Shown piece by piece: positions 19,144-30,828 of a DNA stretch of 64,000 bases. The stretch covers positions 1,999,001 to 2,063,000 of the forward strand of contig OX335656.1 of the NCBI GenBank assembly GCA_946894095.1, in the 5' to 3' direction. The stretch comes from Incurvaria masculella (Eukaryota > Arthropoda > Insecta > Lepidoptera > Incurvariidae). Positions within the stretch are counted from its first letter, which is position 1; every line of letters starts with the position of its first letter. The notes under the pieces were generated by a model that was not told where the DNA came from, ran no database searches, and worked only from the letters and a program-made list of their open reading frames with translations. The position numbers and the translations under genes were made by a program.

Positions 19144-19997
19144 CTGATTCCTTAGGGGATGCGGTCTAGTGGTGGGATCTAGTGGTATTAAGTTATCCAA
19201 GTCCATTTAAATAAAAAAATGTGGTTGTAGCTATGTACTTCCCGCGCTAATACGTAAATTGGGTTCGTTCCGCGCGGAGTGTGCGACATTGCATTGCTTC
19301 GACATTCGATGCTTGCTTAACATTTCTATGTGCATTGGTAAAAATATCTACAACATTCGGCCTCCATACATTGTCAACACAAATCCTGTACAGCTATAAC
19401 GGGCGAGCGTGTGGCGAGCGGTGGGGGAGAGCTGCATAGAGTAAGAAAAGACAAGAGTGGCTACGAAAACTCGTCGATGTAGCTCACTGAAGGTCAAGGA
19501 AGGAGAAGTAGCATGCGGTCGATATCGCGTCTCCGTCGTACGGTCAAAGTGACCATCAAATTGTATGGGAATGCTGTGGCACAAAAAATAAATACATTCT
19601 GACAGCTTTGACAGATCTTTTAGGTGTACTCGCTGAGACGCCACCTGTCGTGATAAATAAGCAGTTTTCTTCCCCATACGGTTGAGTTTCTGTCGCCACT
19701 GCCGGCCTTCCTTACTCGCTGGCGAGGTGCGGGCGGTTCTCGTGATGCGGATATCGGCAAATGCGTTGGATTTTATGTGCCGTGTCCTGTCGGCGCGGGG
19801 TGTTACGATTTGCCACAAAATCCACGTTTGCATAATGTCGGCAGGGCGAACGCACAAATATTGCTCGGCCCTAGCAATATTTGTAAATCTAATATATATA
19901 TATATAATAGCATATCAGTCAGTCCAAGTTTTATTCTTGCAAACAATTACGCCACAGACTAAATAATAAAATGACGCTACCAAAGACAGTGACTCTC
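19144..19997. other. Unannotated region with a short dispersed repeat
   Basis: 19498-19580 shares an about 80-bp block (GGAAGGAGAAGT.GCATGCG, GGTCAAAGTGACCAT) with 40861-40950. A (TA)n run lies at 19891-19908. The 169-codon minus-strand frame (19348-19857) has no recognisable domain and spans the repeat block; I do not call it a gene. Confidence 0.35.
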
Positions 19998-20563
19998 AGG
20001 CTGAGATTAATAGTCGCAACAGAAACTTAGGCTGAGATAAATAACATAAACTATGACTAACGAAAAGTAGTACTTAGTGACGTCACTTGGACACATTTTG
20101 TACGGACAAAATCTCAGGCTGAGATAAATAGTCGCAACAGAAACTAAGACTAACGAAAAGTAGTACATTGTGACGTCAATTTGCATTACTTTGGGATTTC
20201 GTTCATACAAAATGTGTCAAAGTGACGTAACAAAGTACTACTTTTCGTTAGTCTTAGGCTGAGATAAATAGTCGTAACAAAAAATAAAACTAATGAAAAG
20301 TAGTACTTTGTGACGTCAATTCGCATTACTTTGAGATTTCGTCCATACAAAATGTGTCAAAGCCTTAGTTTCTGTTGCGACTATTTATCTCCTTAGTGTC
20401 TGTATAAATATGATTAAACCTAAAACTAACGAAAAGTAGTACTTAGTGATGTCGTTTCGGCATACTTAGTAAGGACGAAATGTCAAAGTAATGCAGAGTG
20501 ACGTAACCAAGTATTACTTTTCTTTAGTCTTATTTTCTGTTTCGACTATTTTTCTAAGCCTTA
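19998..20563. mobile_element. Second nested cluster of family D MITEs
   Basis: At least four D copies, whole or partial: left ends at 19998, 20033, 20114 and 20257; right halves ending near 20246, 20391 and 20563. Several junctions are TTA|GGCTGAG. One member (about 20418-20563) is more diverged, implying an older layer. Confidence 0.75.
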
Positions 20564-21398
20564 AAGTTGTTGAGATTCTTATTACGCATTTCACCTAAAC
20601 TAACGTAAAACTGGAATAATGGCTACAGTCATAATCAAATTGTGACGCGTAGCAACTTTAAATGATGCCACATCAATCAAACTCGTTGCGACTGTTTAGG
20701 TGCTCGGGCCGCGGTTGCTATGTCCTAAATAACATCGCAGATGTCCTAATGGAATATTACTCTACCATTAGAGAGCGTCGTTCTAAGTGCGATGTGGATG
20801 GCTGACATCACATTTGGTATCGTAATGTAAAGTAATCATAGCGCATTCAGAAATGAATACAGCCCGTGCACCGAGAATCTAGCTTGTCAAAAATTCGTTC
20901 CACCGAATACCTACGCGCATTAGAATTCGAAAAAAACTGAAAGTAAAAATTATTGACACGATGATTGAGAACATGTGCTGAGAGTAATTTGAATAGGTAG
21001 GCAATTTTTAATTCATTATCTTCAGTTATTATAAAATCCCCAAAAAAATCTGGAGAAAATATATTAGGAGATAAAATATTCTTCAGTCATATCGATGCCT
21101 CAGTCCGACTTGTCAACTAAATCGGCGTTTACGGAACTTCGAAGTTGTTTACAGTAATAAACAGTTATTAATTCATAATAGCACATCTATAATGAAACCT
21201 AAAATTTTACCTACTAATTAATATTCGCAAGTGAACAAAAACGTGAAAATAGAATACCACTAAAGTTCGAATACCGATTTTTTTAAATATCTTCAACAGA
21301 ATGTATACCAGTTCTATGTTTTTGTAGTATTTTAGTTTGGTGAGCAATGGCTTGTGGCATTCGAATGAGAAAACTGAAAACTAAATACCTACTGTACC
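20564..21398. other. Unannotated spacer upstream of the LINE
   Basis: AT-rich. A family F fragment (TCAACTAAATCGGCGTTTACGGAACTTCG, 21108-21140). The 5' untranslated part of the LINE probably starts within the last 100-150 bases, but no boundary is visible. Confidence 0.35.
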
Positions 21399-21598
21399 TG
21401 AAACTATAGTGACTATAGCAGGCTGCAAGCAGCACTCCCACGACGTCCCCACACACTACAGCCGGCTCACATTCTCTACACTCTCCACGTGCTCCCACCG
21501 AGTGCATCGTCGACCTGTGTTCTTCTTACCAGGAGTGCCAGCTCACCCCGAAGCCTGCGACAAAGTCGGCAACCCCGCTCACATCTCCGTCAAACTCT

Positions 21599-22447
21599 TT
21601 GCCTGCTGTCACGGCAACAATGGCCCCGAGAAAAAAAAACAAAAAGAAAGCTGCAAAGAAAAACATGACGTCGAAGGAAACGAAACGGGCAAAAATGGGC
21701 GTGCAGGTTTCACAGCATAAAAATGTTCTGCCTCCCAGGATGGAAGAAAATGTGGCCACCAGTGCTGGACAACGGTCGACATCAACCCGCCCGAAAAAAC
21801 AAGAGAGGAAGATGCAATTGAAGACACTTTCGGCCAACACACCACCAACGCAGCAGGTACTCATACTGAGTGATGAGCACGGTCTAGGAATAGCACAACG
21901 CTACGGAGAGGTATGTAAAACAACAGACCGGATAACCGCCATGTGCAAATCTGCAGCGCCCATCACCGAAATAATAAGAGACTTTCCGCGCAAGGTCTGC
22001 GACATGAAAGAACATGACATTGTCATATTGATGGCTGGAGGTGCATAGACGAACACCGATCCTGAAATATATGTAAAATGTGTGAAATATGTGTCAGAGG
22101 TTTGCATACATAAAAAAAAAAAAATATTCGTAAGCTCAGTAATGTATGCACCTCAAAGTACATATAATTCTAGCATTCTAAATGCTACTGCCTTCACAAT
22201 AAATTTAGGTTTATATGAGCTAGCCAATGTTGTCCCTGACACTATTTTTGTTGATTTAAATCGAATGAGTCAATCTTGCTACAATAGTTTGGGTATCATG
22301 AACGTGTTAGGAATAAAAACAGTAACAAGCATTATTATTAACTGTAATATAGCTACTATGATCTCATGTCTTAAGTTTGTTGCAAATGATAAAAATAAAG
22401 AGCATTTTTATATCAAAGCCAAGTTTTCAAAACTGTTATTTGAATAA
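21599..22447 (+). pseudogene. LINE ORF1 with SGNH esterase-like domain, one nonsense codon
   Basis: A lysine-rich N-terminus (APRKKNKKKAAKKN, about residues 9-22) is followed from about residue 88 by VLILSDEHGLGIAQRYGEV, ITAMCKSAAPITEIIRDF and HDIVILMAGGA. This is the spacing of the SGNH hydrolase blocks (GDS-like SDE; G-x-N-D-like MAGGA) found in CR1-group ORF1 proteins, where it is thought to aid membrane or RNP interactions. A TAG at 22046-22048 interrupts just after MAGGA; the same frame then continues to the TAA at 22445-22447 (KIFVSSVMYAP, YELANVVPDTIFVDLN). The stop overlaps an ATG (TAATG), an arrangement used for ORF1-ORF2 coupling in LINEs. An upstream frame (21409-21720) may be 5' leader or a frameshifted N-terminus. 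Confidence 0.75.
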
Positions 22448-22486
22448 TGGAAATAAAAATAAATCAAATAAATCACTAGTTAGTAA

Positions 22487-25321
22487 AGACGTAAAAAAAC
22501 TTTAGTTATTTGCCACCAGAATGTTCAAGGCTTGCGTGGAAAAAATCTCTTGTTAGAACTAATTGTAAAAGAATATAACTGTGATGTATTTTGTGTCAGT
22601 GAAACTTGGATTGATACTAATGAATTAGACGTTCAAACCATTGAAAATTATTCTATTGTTATCAGTAGTCACAGAAAAATCTTTATTAGGGGAGGTACAC
22701 TAATTTTGGTCAGAAACGGTTTGAGAGCAAAGAACAGAGCTGATATTGTGAACATGTCGGAAGACAAAGAGTTCGAAGTAAGCTGTATAGAATTAGAATC
22801 CATATTTGTATTATGTGTTTATAGATCCCCATCCGCTGATATATCCTTATTTAGTGATAAACTTGAAGAATGCTTGCATAAAATATGCTCTAATAACTGC
22901 AAATCCGTAATAGTATGTGGAGATTTTAATATAAAGTTCCCAATTGACCAACATAGTACTCATGATCTTTCTGACTTAATGAACGGCTTTTTGCTGAGTC
23001 AGACTATATTTGAGCACACTCGAGTGACAGAGTCTAGCGCATCCTGCATTGATAATATATTTACAGATTGCGCTGTTCTTGATTCTAGGGTGATTGCGGG
23101 AATACAATCAGATCATCTCGCTCAGTTGGTTTCTATTGCTTATATTCCTAAAAATAAAATTTCAAACGCATTTAGATGTACTAGAATAACAGATAAAAAT
23201 AAAATAGCTGCCTTATGCAAAGACTTAGATAGTGAATTTAGGAATCAAACGCCCAATGATATTAAGAATTTTTTCAATACTTTTATTAGGTACATGAACC
23301 TACACCTACCTATCAAACGCGTTAAAATAGGGCATAAAGTTAGATTTGCAGACTGGGCTACTCCAGGAATAATTAAGTCCAAAGAACATTTGCTATTCCT
23401 GTATGATTTGTTAAAAATAAGTAAACACAATCATTTAAGAAAATATGTTTCTGTATACAGCAAAATTTTTAAGAAGGTATCATTCTGTGCTAAACAAATG
23501 AATTTAAGGAATAAACTCTTAGCTTCTGGTAACACCATAAAGACAACATGGGATATTATAAAATCAGAAACAGGCAAATGTCCTCCCTCTAATGGAGCGG
23601 ACTTTGAGCTTAAAATAGGAGGTGAGTGCATAGTTGAGCGTGCAGCCGTAGCAAATAAATTTAATATATATTTTTCAACAATAGCTTAGGATACTACTAA
23701 GAACTTAAATTCAAGTACATCTGAAGCACTAGAATATATCCTGAAATTTATTCCAAGAAATGTAGACTCTGCGACGTTCCTGCCAGTAACATACATAGAA
23801 ATAAAGACCATTATAAAAAATCTTAAACCCAAGCGCTCACAGGACCTCTGGAATCTCTCGCCACATTTACTAAAATCCATAGGTCATGCTCTCATTGAAC
23901 CATTAAAGACTGTCATTAATAAATGTATGAAAGAAGGATCATTTCCAGACTCAATGAAGATAGCAAAGGTCATACCCTTGTACAAAAAAGGTGCTCACTG
24001 TGATGTCGAAAATTACCGTCCAGTGTCACTTTTACCCATTTTTAGCAAGGTGTATGAAAAAGTTATAGAGCTGAGACTACACAGTTTTTTAACTAAATAT
24101 AATATATTAAACTGTAAGCAATTTGGTTTTCGTAAGGGTCTGTCTACCAGTGACGCTATAGCTGCCATGGTAAAATCGGTTATGACTGCCTTGGATGGAT
24201 CCAAATATACATATGGTATGTTCTGCGATCTTTCCAAGGCTTTTGACTGTGTAAATCATGACATATTAATTATGAAACTAGAACATTACGGGCTTAGAGG
24301 TAGGGAATTAGATTTGATCAAGTCATACTTTTGCAAGAGGCAGCAGATTTGTGATGTGCAAGGCACTAAAAGTAACACAGAATCCATCAACATGGGAGTA
24401 CCGCAGGGTTCTGTTTTAGGCCCCTTGCTTTTCCTTATCTATGTTAATGATATTTCTGCTTGCATTTCGGACGATGTAGAATTAGTTATGTTTGCTGATG
24501 ATATTTCCTTAGTCTTAAATAATGTAAACACGGATTTGTTGCAAAAGTCTCTTGAAATAACGGTTGCTTCCCTACAGTCGTGGTTCCAGTGTAATAATTT
24601 GTTGCTTAATGTGAATAAAACAAATTTAATGAACTTTGCTCTCGGAACACAGAGGCGTATGTTAAGTGTTACGATAGGTAATGTTGCTAAAGACATGTCT
24701 TTGAATATCACGAATGAAATAAATTTCCTTGGTGTAGTATTTGATAATAAGCTGACATGGAAAGCTCATATAGATAAGCTAGCTGGTAAACTCAGCTCAG
24801 CATGCTATGCTATAAAAAAGGTAAGGGAATTATGTGGTATTCAGGCAGCTGGGGCGGTCTATTATGGTTACTTTGACAGTCTGATGTCATACGGTCTGAT
24901 GTTCTGGGGAAATGCATCCGAAGCAAACCGAATATTTTTGTTACAGAAAAGAGCCTTGCGAAGTATCCTCAACAGGAAAGTCAGGGATTCATGTAGAAAT
25001 GTCTTTAAAGATCTCGGAATAATGTCCCTTGCAAATAAGTATGTATATCAAAATATAGTCTATGCAAAAAAAACTATAGAATCGGCTACTCTTAATGCTG
25101 ACATACATTCCCACAATACTAGAAATAAGTTTAATATACAATGTCCAAAACACAGACGAGCAAAGACTTCGAAGAGTTTTTATAAATTACCAGCAGTAAT
25201 GAGAAATTTGCCCCTTAATGAATTTAAAAATAAAATTAAATCAGTTCTTCTTAGTAAAGTATATTATAATATAAGCGAAGCTCTTTCCGATAAAACTCTC
25301 TTTTGTGACTTAATATCATAA
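22487..25321 (+). pseudogene. LINE ORF2: AP endonuclease and reverse transcriptase, one nonsense codon
   Basis: One frame of about 945 codons, broken only by a TAG at 23687-23689. Endonuclease motifs: HQNVQGLRGK (about residue 12), VSETWID (about 37), VYRSPSAD, VCGDFNI (about 144), IQSDHLAQL (about 207). RT motifs: KVIPLYKKG and NYRPVSLLPIFSKVYE, FGFRKGLSTSDAI, MFCDLSKAFDCVNHD, GVPQGSVLGPLLFLIYVNDI, MFADDISLV (about 667), then the C-terminal LANKYVYQNIVYAKK and FNIQCPKHRRAKTSKS. Catalytic residues of both domains are present. No in-frame ATG is visible near the start; the open frame begins after a TAA at 22484-22486, so the initiation region may carry a small indel. Copies an RNA template by target-primed reverse transcription; now defective because of the stop. 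Confidence 0.88.
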
Positions 25322-25808
25322 GAAGACAAGTACATAACTGTGTACCATACAAAATTGTAAGACTTCTTTGACATAATACTACGCTGGTAGTATTTTTTTT
25401 ATATATAAATACTTATTCTATGTATAAGATATTGACTTGATACACGTCATTGGTATCAAACTTGACGAGGGCTTTATACACCTGACATAGGTTAAGTTGA
25501 CGACGGCTTTTACACCAGAGTATACTTGTAATGCTATAAATTATATTAATTGTATGTAACTTAAACTTAGGGTTGCTGTTTCTATTGTTCTTTGTTCTTT
25601 GCCTTACAACTGTTCTGCCAAGGAATTGTTTGGCAGTAGCATTTAGATCTAAGTATGTATTTCATAATTGTGGACGGAAAAATATGTTATGTAAACCCGT
25701 GAAGTTTCTTTGCGGGTTCTTCTTTACTGGGTTGATCGAATCCGCGGATCTTTGTGACGTAACTTGGTGTAGTTTGACTACCAAAAAGTTTAAATAAATG
25801 AAATGAAT

Positions 25809-26386
25809 GAAATTAACATATGGAAACATTTTTCCATGACGTGTGTACTATACTTTGTAAAATTCTGAGTATAATTTATAATTTGCCCATACGTACGTAT
25901 TTATGTCCGAAAGTCATGGATAAAACGAAAGGGAGTTGATGGGTCATTCCCAATATCGATCACTAAGAATATGTTTTTTTTTAAAAAAAAAAAAAATGGA
26001 AGCACATACCGACCTTCCCACGCGTGACGTAACCAAAATAAGTAACTAAAAGGAGCCCAGTGACCCCGGAAGGTGCCTGTGAAAGCAGCTAACGCGAAAA
26101 CAAACGCGTATCGCATCCGGTGTGGCATCGACCGAGGGCGCTGACTTTTTGAGGTGCCCGCAAATGGAGTGGTATTGTGACGCGCATCGCTGCGACCTCG
26201 CCAGTGGTGGCGCCTGATCAATTAATGGCACGAAACGCGATATCAATCACCGCTCGGCGACGGTTCATTTCATAAAAGGCGTCGGGGCGTGGCCGGCGGT
26301 GGGGCCACTCTGTGCGTGAAGGTCGGTTCGAATCCCTGCGCAATCGAGTCTACCTGGAGCCACATGTTGCTGTCGGGGTTCAGAGC
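25809..26386. other. Spacer with a tRNA-like box B segment
   Basis: 26283-26345 contains GGGGCGTGGCCGGCGGTGG and GGTCGGTTCGAATCCC (perfect box B). No acceptor stem can be formed with confidence, so it may be a SINE head or decayed tRNA. A poly(T)/poly(A) foldback lies at 25975-25996. The remainder shows nothing. Confidence 0.35.
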
Positions 26387-27218
26387 CTGTAGTCCCAGTT
26401 GTCACCTAAATTTGCGTTTAGGCCAATCCGATCGACTGGCGTTTTCCAATGTATGGAGAAATTGAGAAGCGCGCAGTGGGCGTTAAGGGCCTGGTACTAG
26501 CCAAATCGCAAAGTTAGACGAGGCACCCCAAGTTAACTAACTAAGTCTGACGATTATGAGTGTCATTCTTACAATATATGATTCCTTGTCTAGGAATTGA
26601 ATTATTTTCGTTAATGTATGTTTCCTTTTTCTATACAAAATACATTGCGGAAACGGTGTCCATTTCCGAACTTTTTTGACTAAATGTAGAAATCTAAAAG
26701 CAAATGGAATTTTTTGTTTATGCATATATGCTGTTTTTGCTTATATCTAGAAATCGAATTACTTTCAGATTTCTAATGAGAAAAATCAACTTTTTTATTT
26801 TTATTATTATTTAAATAAATGATGGAATAAAAAAATATTAACAATCCATTATCAGTCTGGAGTTCTATTTGGATTTGCTGAAGCGTTTCACTACATATTA
26901 TTACATTTGTTATAAAATGCATTTGTATGGCGCGAGTAGTTGGCTAGTCCTAGCGCCTTAAGCGAACTAACATTTGCGAATCCGAGTTTGACTTCACAGC
27001 TTCTTACTCAACGTTGCCGTGAATACGTCGACGTTGCCGTTTACGCCGTCTCTGCGTTTTCATACAAATCAGAAGTCCCAGTTTGACTTTGACAGCTTGA
27101 ACAGTAAAACCACAGAATATCTAGAAAAAACTTGTATGGAGATTGAAATTTTTACGTAGCCTCGAAGTGCCGTAAACGCCAATTTAGGTGAGAACTCAGA
27201 CTGACCACTCAGACCCAT
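26387..27218 (-). mobile_element. Family F MITE split by a nested element (F3)
   Basis: Left part 26387-26486 (GAGCCTGTAGTCCCAGTTG, CGATCGACTGGCGTTTTCC, GTGGGCGTTAA) and right part 26958-27218 (TTAAGCGAACTAACATTTG to CGCCAATTTAGGTGAGAAC) are two halves of one F copy, separated by element G. Confidence 0.8.
26487..26957. mobile_element. Element G, 471-bp TTAA-flanked transposon-like insertion
   Basis: Interrupts F3 exactly, with TTAA on both sides (26483-26486, 26958-26961). Ends GGGCCTGGTACTAGCCAA and TTGGCTAGTCCTAGCGCC are imperfect inverted repeats. TTAA duplication recalls piggyBac-type insertion, but the ends do not start with CCY, so assignment is open. No ORF. Confidence 0.7.
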
Positions 27219-27589
27219 GGAGAAGGACGAAAGTGGGAACCGAAACTCACCCGTATAGCGGCAGCATTATTGGTAGTCAGTTCGCTTACGAATTCGGAAC
27301 GCGCAACATCGACTGTTTCACATAATCCTTAAGGGGAATAAATACCTAAATATGAACGTTTTTCTGAAGTCGATTACAGTAAACCCTTTGGTTCTTAAAC
27401 ATTGAAAAAATACTGAGCTTATAGAACGTACGTCTGCGAAGGTACACATCCTCATTTTGTCCAAAACACTTGTATAATCATCGAAATAAAAAATATTTCT
27501 AAAATGACCTTTTTTACCTTTCAAAGCCGTTTTTGCTGTTATCTTTCTATTTAAAAAAATGAAATAAAAAAAATGTTGTACCTTTCAGC
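27219..27589. other. Unannotated spacer
   Basis: No recognised feature; A/T homopolymer runs. Confidence 0.35.
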
Positions 27590-27625
27590 CGCACCTCGTA
27601 CACATCGCGATGTGTACGAGGTGCG
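27590..27625. repeat. Perfect 36-bp palindrome without loop
   Basis: CGCACCTCGTACACATCG followed immediately by its exact reverse complement. Embedded in AT-rich sequence and unlike the other foldbacks. Confidence 0.8.
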
Positions 27626-27680
27626 ACTTGCTGTTAAAAATCTTCTTTTTTTTTGACAAAATCAGACTAGTCTTAGAAGA

Positions 27681-27884
27681 AGATCTTTTCGTCCAATGCG
27701 ATGGTCCCAACCCGGGCGGGCTTAAACCCTGGTAGGGGAAGGGGACCAACAGTTTTACATGGGTTCCGAACCATGGAGCAGCTCATTCATGACGAAATGC
27801 ACTTGAATGAGAAAGAAAGTGGCGCATGCGAGGATTTGAACCCAGACCTCTGGTATGCTAGGCAAGGCCCAAACCACTAGGCTG
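27681..27884 (-). repeat. SINE family B, tRNA-headed, 3'-truncated
   Basis: Minus strand: CAGCCTAGTGGTTTGGG (box A-like), GGTCTGGGTTCAAATCC (box B-like), GAGCTGCTCCATGGTTCGG, GCCCGCCCGGGTTGGGACC. Confidence 0.8.
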
Positions 27885-29155
27885 TCTACTTATCTGCCGC
27901 GACCTGTACCATGCCTACTCTGTGCCAGTACAGCCTTCGAGGATGTGACATACCGCCGAAATTTTCTCTCTTCGATATCGTCCGCGGCGGGCGGTTGGCG
28001 GCTCATTAAAACTTTTAATGAGTAATTTGGGCGATCGCCGGCGACACTGACAAGCCGCAGGCTAGGGCCGTGGCTTCGGTGTGTGGTGACGGTTCTCCGT
28101 ATAGGGCGGTTCAGTGCGGAAACCTTCTCACAGAAATGTACGAGAATCAGTTGAGAGCTGCGATCTGTAGCACAGAAGAACATACGAAAGCATTTTTGCC
28201 CAATGTTGAAATGGAGACGCTTTTCGTTCGAAACTTCGCCGTTCGCTCGGTTAATTATGTATGTAATGTTTAGTGTTTCTGGTTTGTATTGATTGTAGTG
28301 GCGAACCCAATGTTAAATCATGCAAAGTATACTGTATGGATAGTAAATAACTTTTGCATTAGAAGTAAAAGTTGTACGACTATTTTTAATTTAAAACAAA
28401 TGGAATAATTTCGAAAAAAAACCTATATTATTCGATTCACTATAAGAAACTATAATTCCAGCCTTCGGTTTTTTGACAGGTATTCTGTTCACCGTGTATA
28501 AGCAAAACTAAAAGGTGCTAGTCCGAGTTTTCTTTTCTTCTCATGATAAACACAAACAAATGTTTTTCAACCCTTCTGTTTTACACATCACGTAATCTGT
28601 GGCATCACCGTCATCTTTCTGAAAAACATAGGCAATAACGTAAAACACAGACTACGGTCGACAAAGTGGTACGTCGCAAAATCGCTGAGTTTCGTAGCTG
28701 ACAAATTCGGAGCACCCGTAATCGAGCTCGCCCTGACGGTGTCTACTCGTACGGAACACATTGCTGAGAAGTATTTGGAGCGTACTCGTTTAATTCAATT
28801 CCGCAACTTTTTGGACCTTAAATGAAACTTTCATAACTCCATTATAACTTGATGCAGCGAGTGCAGCGAGAATGGGCGGCGCGGGACGCCCAAGTGCACC
28901 CGAAGGATGCACTTTTACCCCTTTCGCTACACTGGCAACACGCTACTCACAGATAAGAGTAACAGCGAGAAATAGTATACCAACATTTTATTGTTGTGCC
29001 CGATGCCGGTAAAATTCCGATTTTTTCCTTGTAGTTAGGTTACTACGATTTTCTTGATGTACCCGTGCCGAGTGCACTAATTTCGATTTTATGGTACGAA
29101 AAAAGAACCGTAACCTATTTTTTCTAATATTTTTAAACTAAAAATTAATACTTTT
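27885..29155. other. Unannotated 1.3-kb spacer
   Basis: Open frames at 27890-28183 and 28070-28273 overlap on opposite strands and lack recognisable motifs. No repeat partner in the window. Slightly GC-rich near 27960-28110 and 28855-28950. Confidence 0.35.
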
Positions 29156-29339
29156 GAGGTTACCGCGGTCGTTAGACATATTTGAAAAATGTTACGGCTT
29201 TTCACGCGGCAGGTAGAGTCGTCTGCTGCGCACGAGCGCGGCAGATGCCTCCTTGACAACGGGCTGAATGATTAGCTCGAAACGTCGGAGAATATCTCTA
29301 CCTGCCGCGTGAAAAGCCGTAACATTTTTAAAACATGTA
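29156..29339. mobile_element. Foldback element M, copy 1
   Basis: Perfect arms GTTACGGCTTTTCACGCGGC + AGGTAGAG (29190-29217) and their complement (CTCTACCTGCCGCGTG... to 29332). Within lie a 9-bp hairpin CTGCTGCGC/GCGCGGCAG and the sequence CTGAATGATTAGCTCGAAAC followed by GTCGGAG. Shares GAGGTTACCGCGGTCGTTAG on the left with copy 2. Confidence 0.75.
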
Positions 29340-30007
29340 AAAATTTATACTTTTTTTAAGATTCTTTTATTTTCAGAACATCTCTTAATTATTACATTGA
29401 ACATGGGTGCAAATTCAGAATCCCAATAACCTTCAATTGAAAAATCGTTCTGACTTTAACCTTAATATGTATTATGCTTTTTGGCATATCGGTGTTGTAT
29501 TGATTGTAGGGTTCAGTACTACAGCTCATTACCGAGACGCCGCTGTTGTACTTTTCGGGTGAATGAAAATACAGAACCACAGAATTGGGAAGACTAGAAA
29601 TGCCTATCCTCTCTCTTCAGTAGCGCGCGCTTAACGCCTTCTTATATTCTTCATTGTCTGGAAGTTTACATAGTCACTTCTATTTTTCAACGAGAAATAT
29701 TATTATTAGTCGCCATTTTGTCAAACCTGTCCCAACATGAGCGCCCCAGATGTGCCGTTATTTAGTAGCGAACGCACGACCGACGCAACTTAATTTGAAT
29801 ATTAAACGTAGAAGACATTTGAATATTAGACGGTAACGACCATGGGGTAGAGGTTTTTGACAGCAAACAAAGGTAGTTTTGTCCGCCGTCCAACAAGTCT
29901 TGCCCTACGACTGTTGTGAATATTCATCTGATCTTTTCAAATCTCTATTAACACTACATTACTTTCATCGCAAACAGATTTGCCGTCATTTGACTCGGTT
30001 TCGATTT
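29340..30007. other. Unannotated spacer
   Basis: No gene, repeat or foldback recognised. Confidence 0.35.
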
Positions 30008-30113
30008 TTAATAAACGTGCAAACCCAGACTGATATTCTTTGTCAGATTTTCGATACCAAATATGAAGTACATTTTAATGAACATGTGAAATGATTGGTA
30101 AACTACGTCTGTA
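30008..30113. repeat. Degenerate fragment of foldback family R
   Basis: AAACGTGCA.AC.CAGA, GATACCAAATAT, TGAAATGATTGGTAAACTACG and TCTGTATGG align with the right arm of 62352-62673. Confidence 0.55.
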
Positions 30114-30828
30114 TGGAAAGCGCAATTTACTGATGCTGACGTGACCACCAACGAGAGGATAGACACGTCCAGTCTATATTCCCAATTCAGCGGTTAGAAT
30201 GAAAATGCGGCACTAAAGTCGTAATAACCCAGGTAGTTCACTGAAGGAGTTCAAAATAAAAATAAACTGTTTTTTTTATTTTTAATACTTTATTACTGTT
30301 CAATTGATACTGAAAATACACTATTGTCAATTATTTTCCATATTTACAAAATCTTTCTTCTGCAGAAAACAAACAACATCAAGTTTTTTTTATTGTTTTT
30401 TATTTAATCGTTAAATCTAGTAAGATAGAGTCAAATCATACCAATAGGAACTATTTAGCTTTCTAAATTCAGTGCAATTGGTGTGACGGCTATCACAGCT
30501 CTTTCTAACAAACTCTGTGTTCAAAATTAATTATTTGCCAACAACTACACAATATGTTACATTTCATAACATGGCCGTTAAACATTCCTTAACCATCAAA
30601 GCAATTATGTATCAGATAGGTTCGTAGCAATGATTTGACCTTATCTAATCATAAGAATTCCTCCCTAACTAAATATGTACAAACGTGGTATAGTAGTATA
30701 CTCCTCCTACTGCTCGATTAAACTCCGAACTAATGCCAGATGATGTCACTGCGCTGAGAGAGCGAGATTAAAGCTATATTCGCTTCAACAATCAAAATAA
30801 TGGCCAATATTCGACCGTATCCGACCGA
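30114..30828. other. Unannotated AT-rich spacer
   Basis: No ORF over background and no repeat partner noticed. Confidence 0.35.

Larger units (their letters stand above)
21399..25808 (+). mobile_element. Nearly full-length CR1-group non-LTR retrotransposon
   Basis: ORF1 (esterase-like), ORF2 (AP endonuclease and reverse transcriptase) and a 3' UTR of about 480 bp ending ACTACCAAAAAGTTTAAATA with an AAATG-type repeated tail. An esterase-type ORF1 with APE and RT is characteristic of the CR1 group. Only one in-frame stop per ORF, so it is young compared with the other LINE copies here. The 5' limit is approximate; no target duplication was identified. Confidence 0.85.

Noticed and set aside
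19348..19857. 169-residue minus-strand protein
   Set aside because: No domain, spans a dispersed repeat block, and composition is not exon-like.
29156..29339. Intact hammerhead ribozyme in element M
   Set aside because: CTGAATGA has an extra base and no stem II of normal form can be drawn; only the GAAACGTCGG part resembles the motif in element N.
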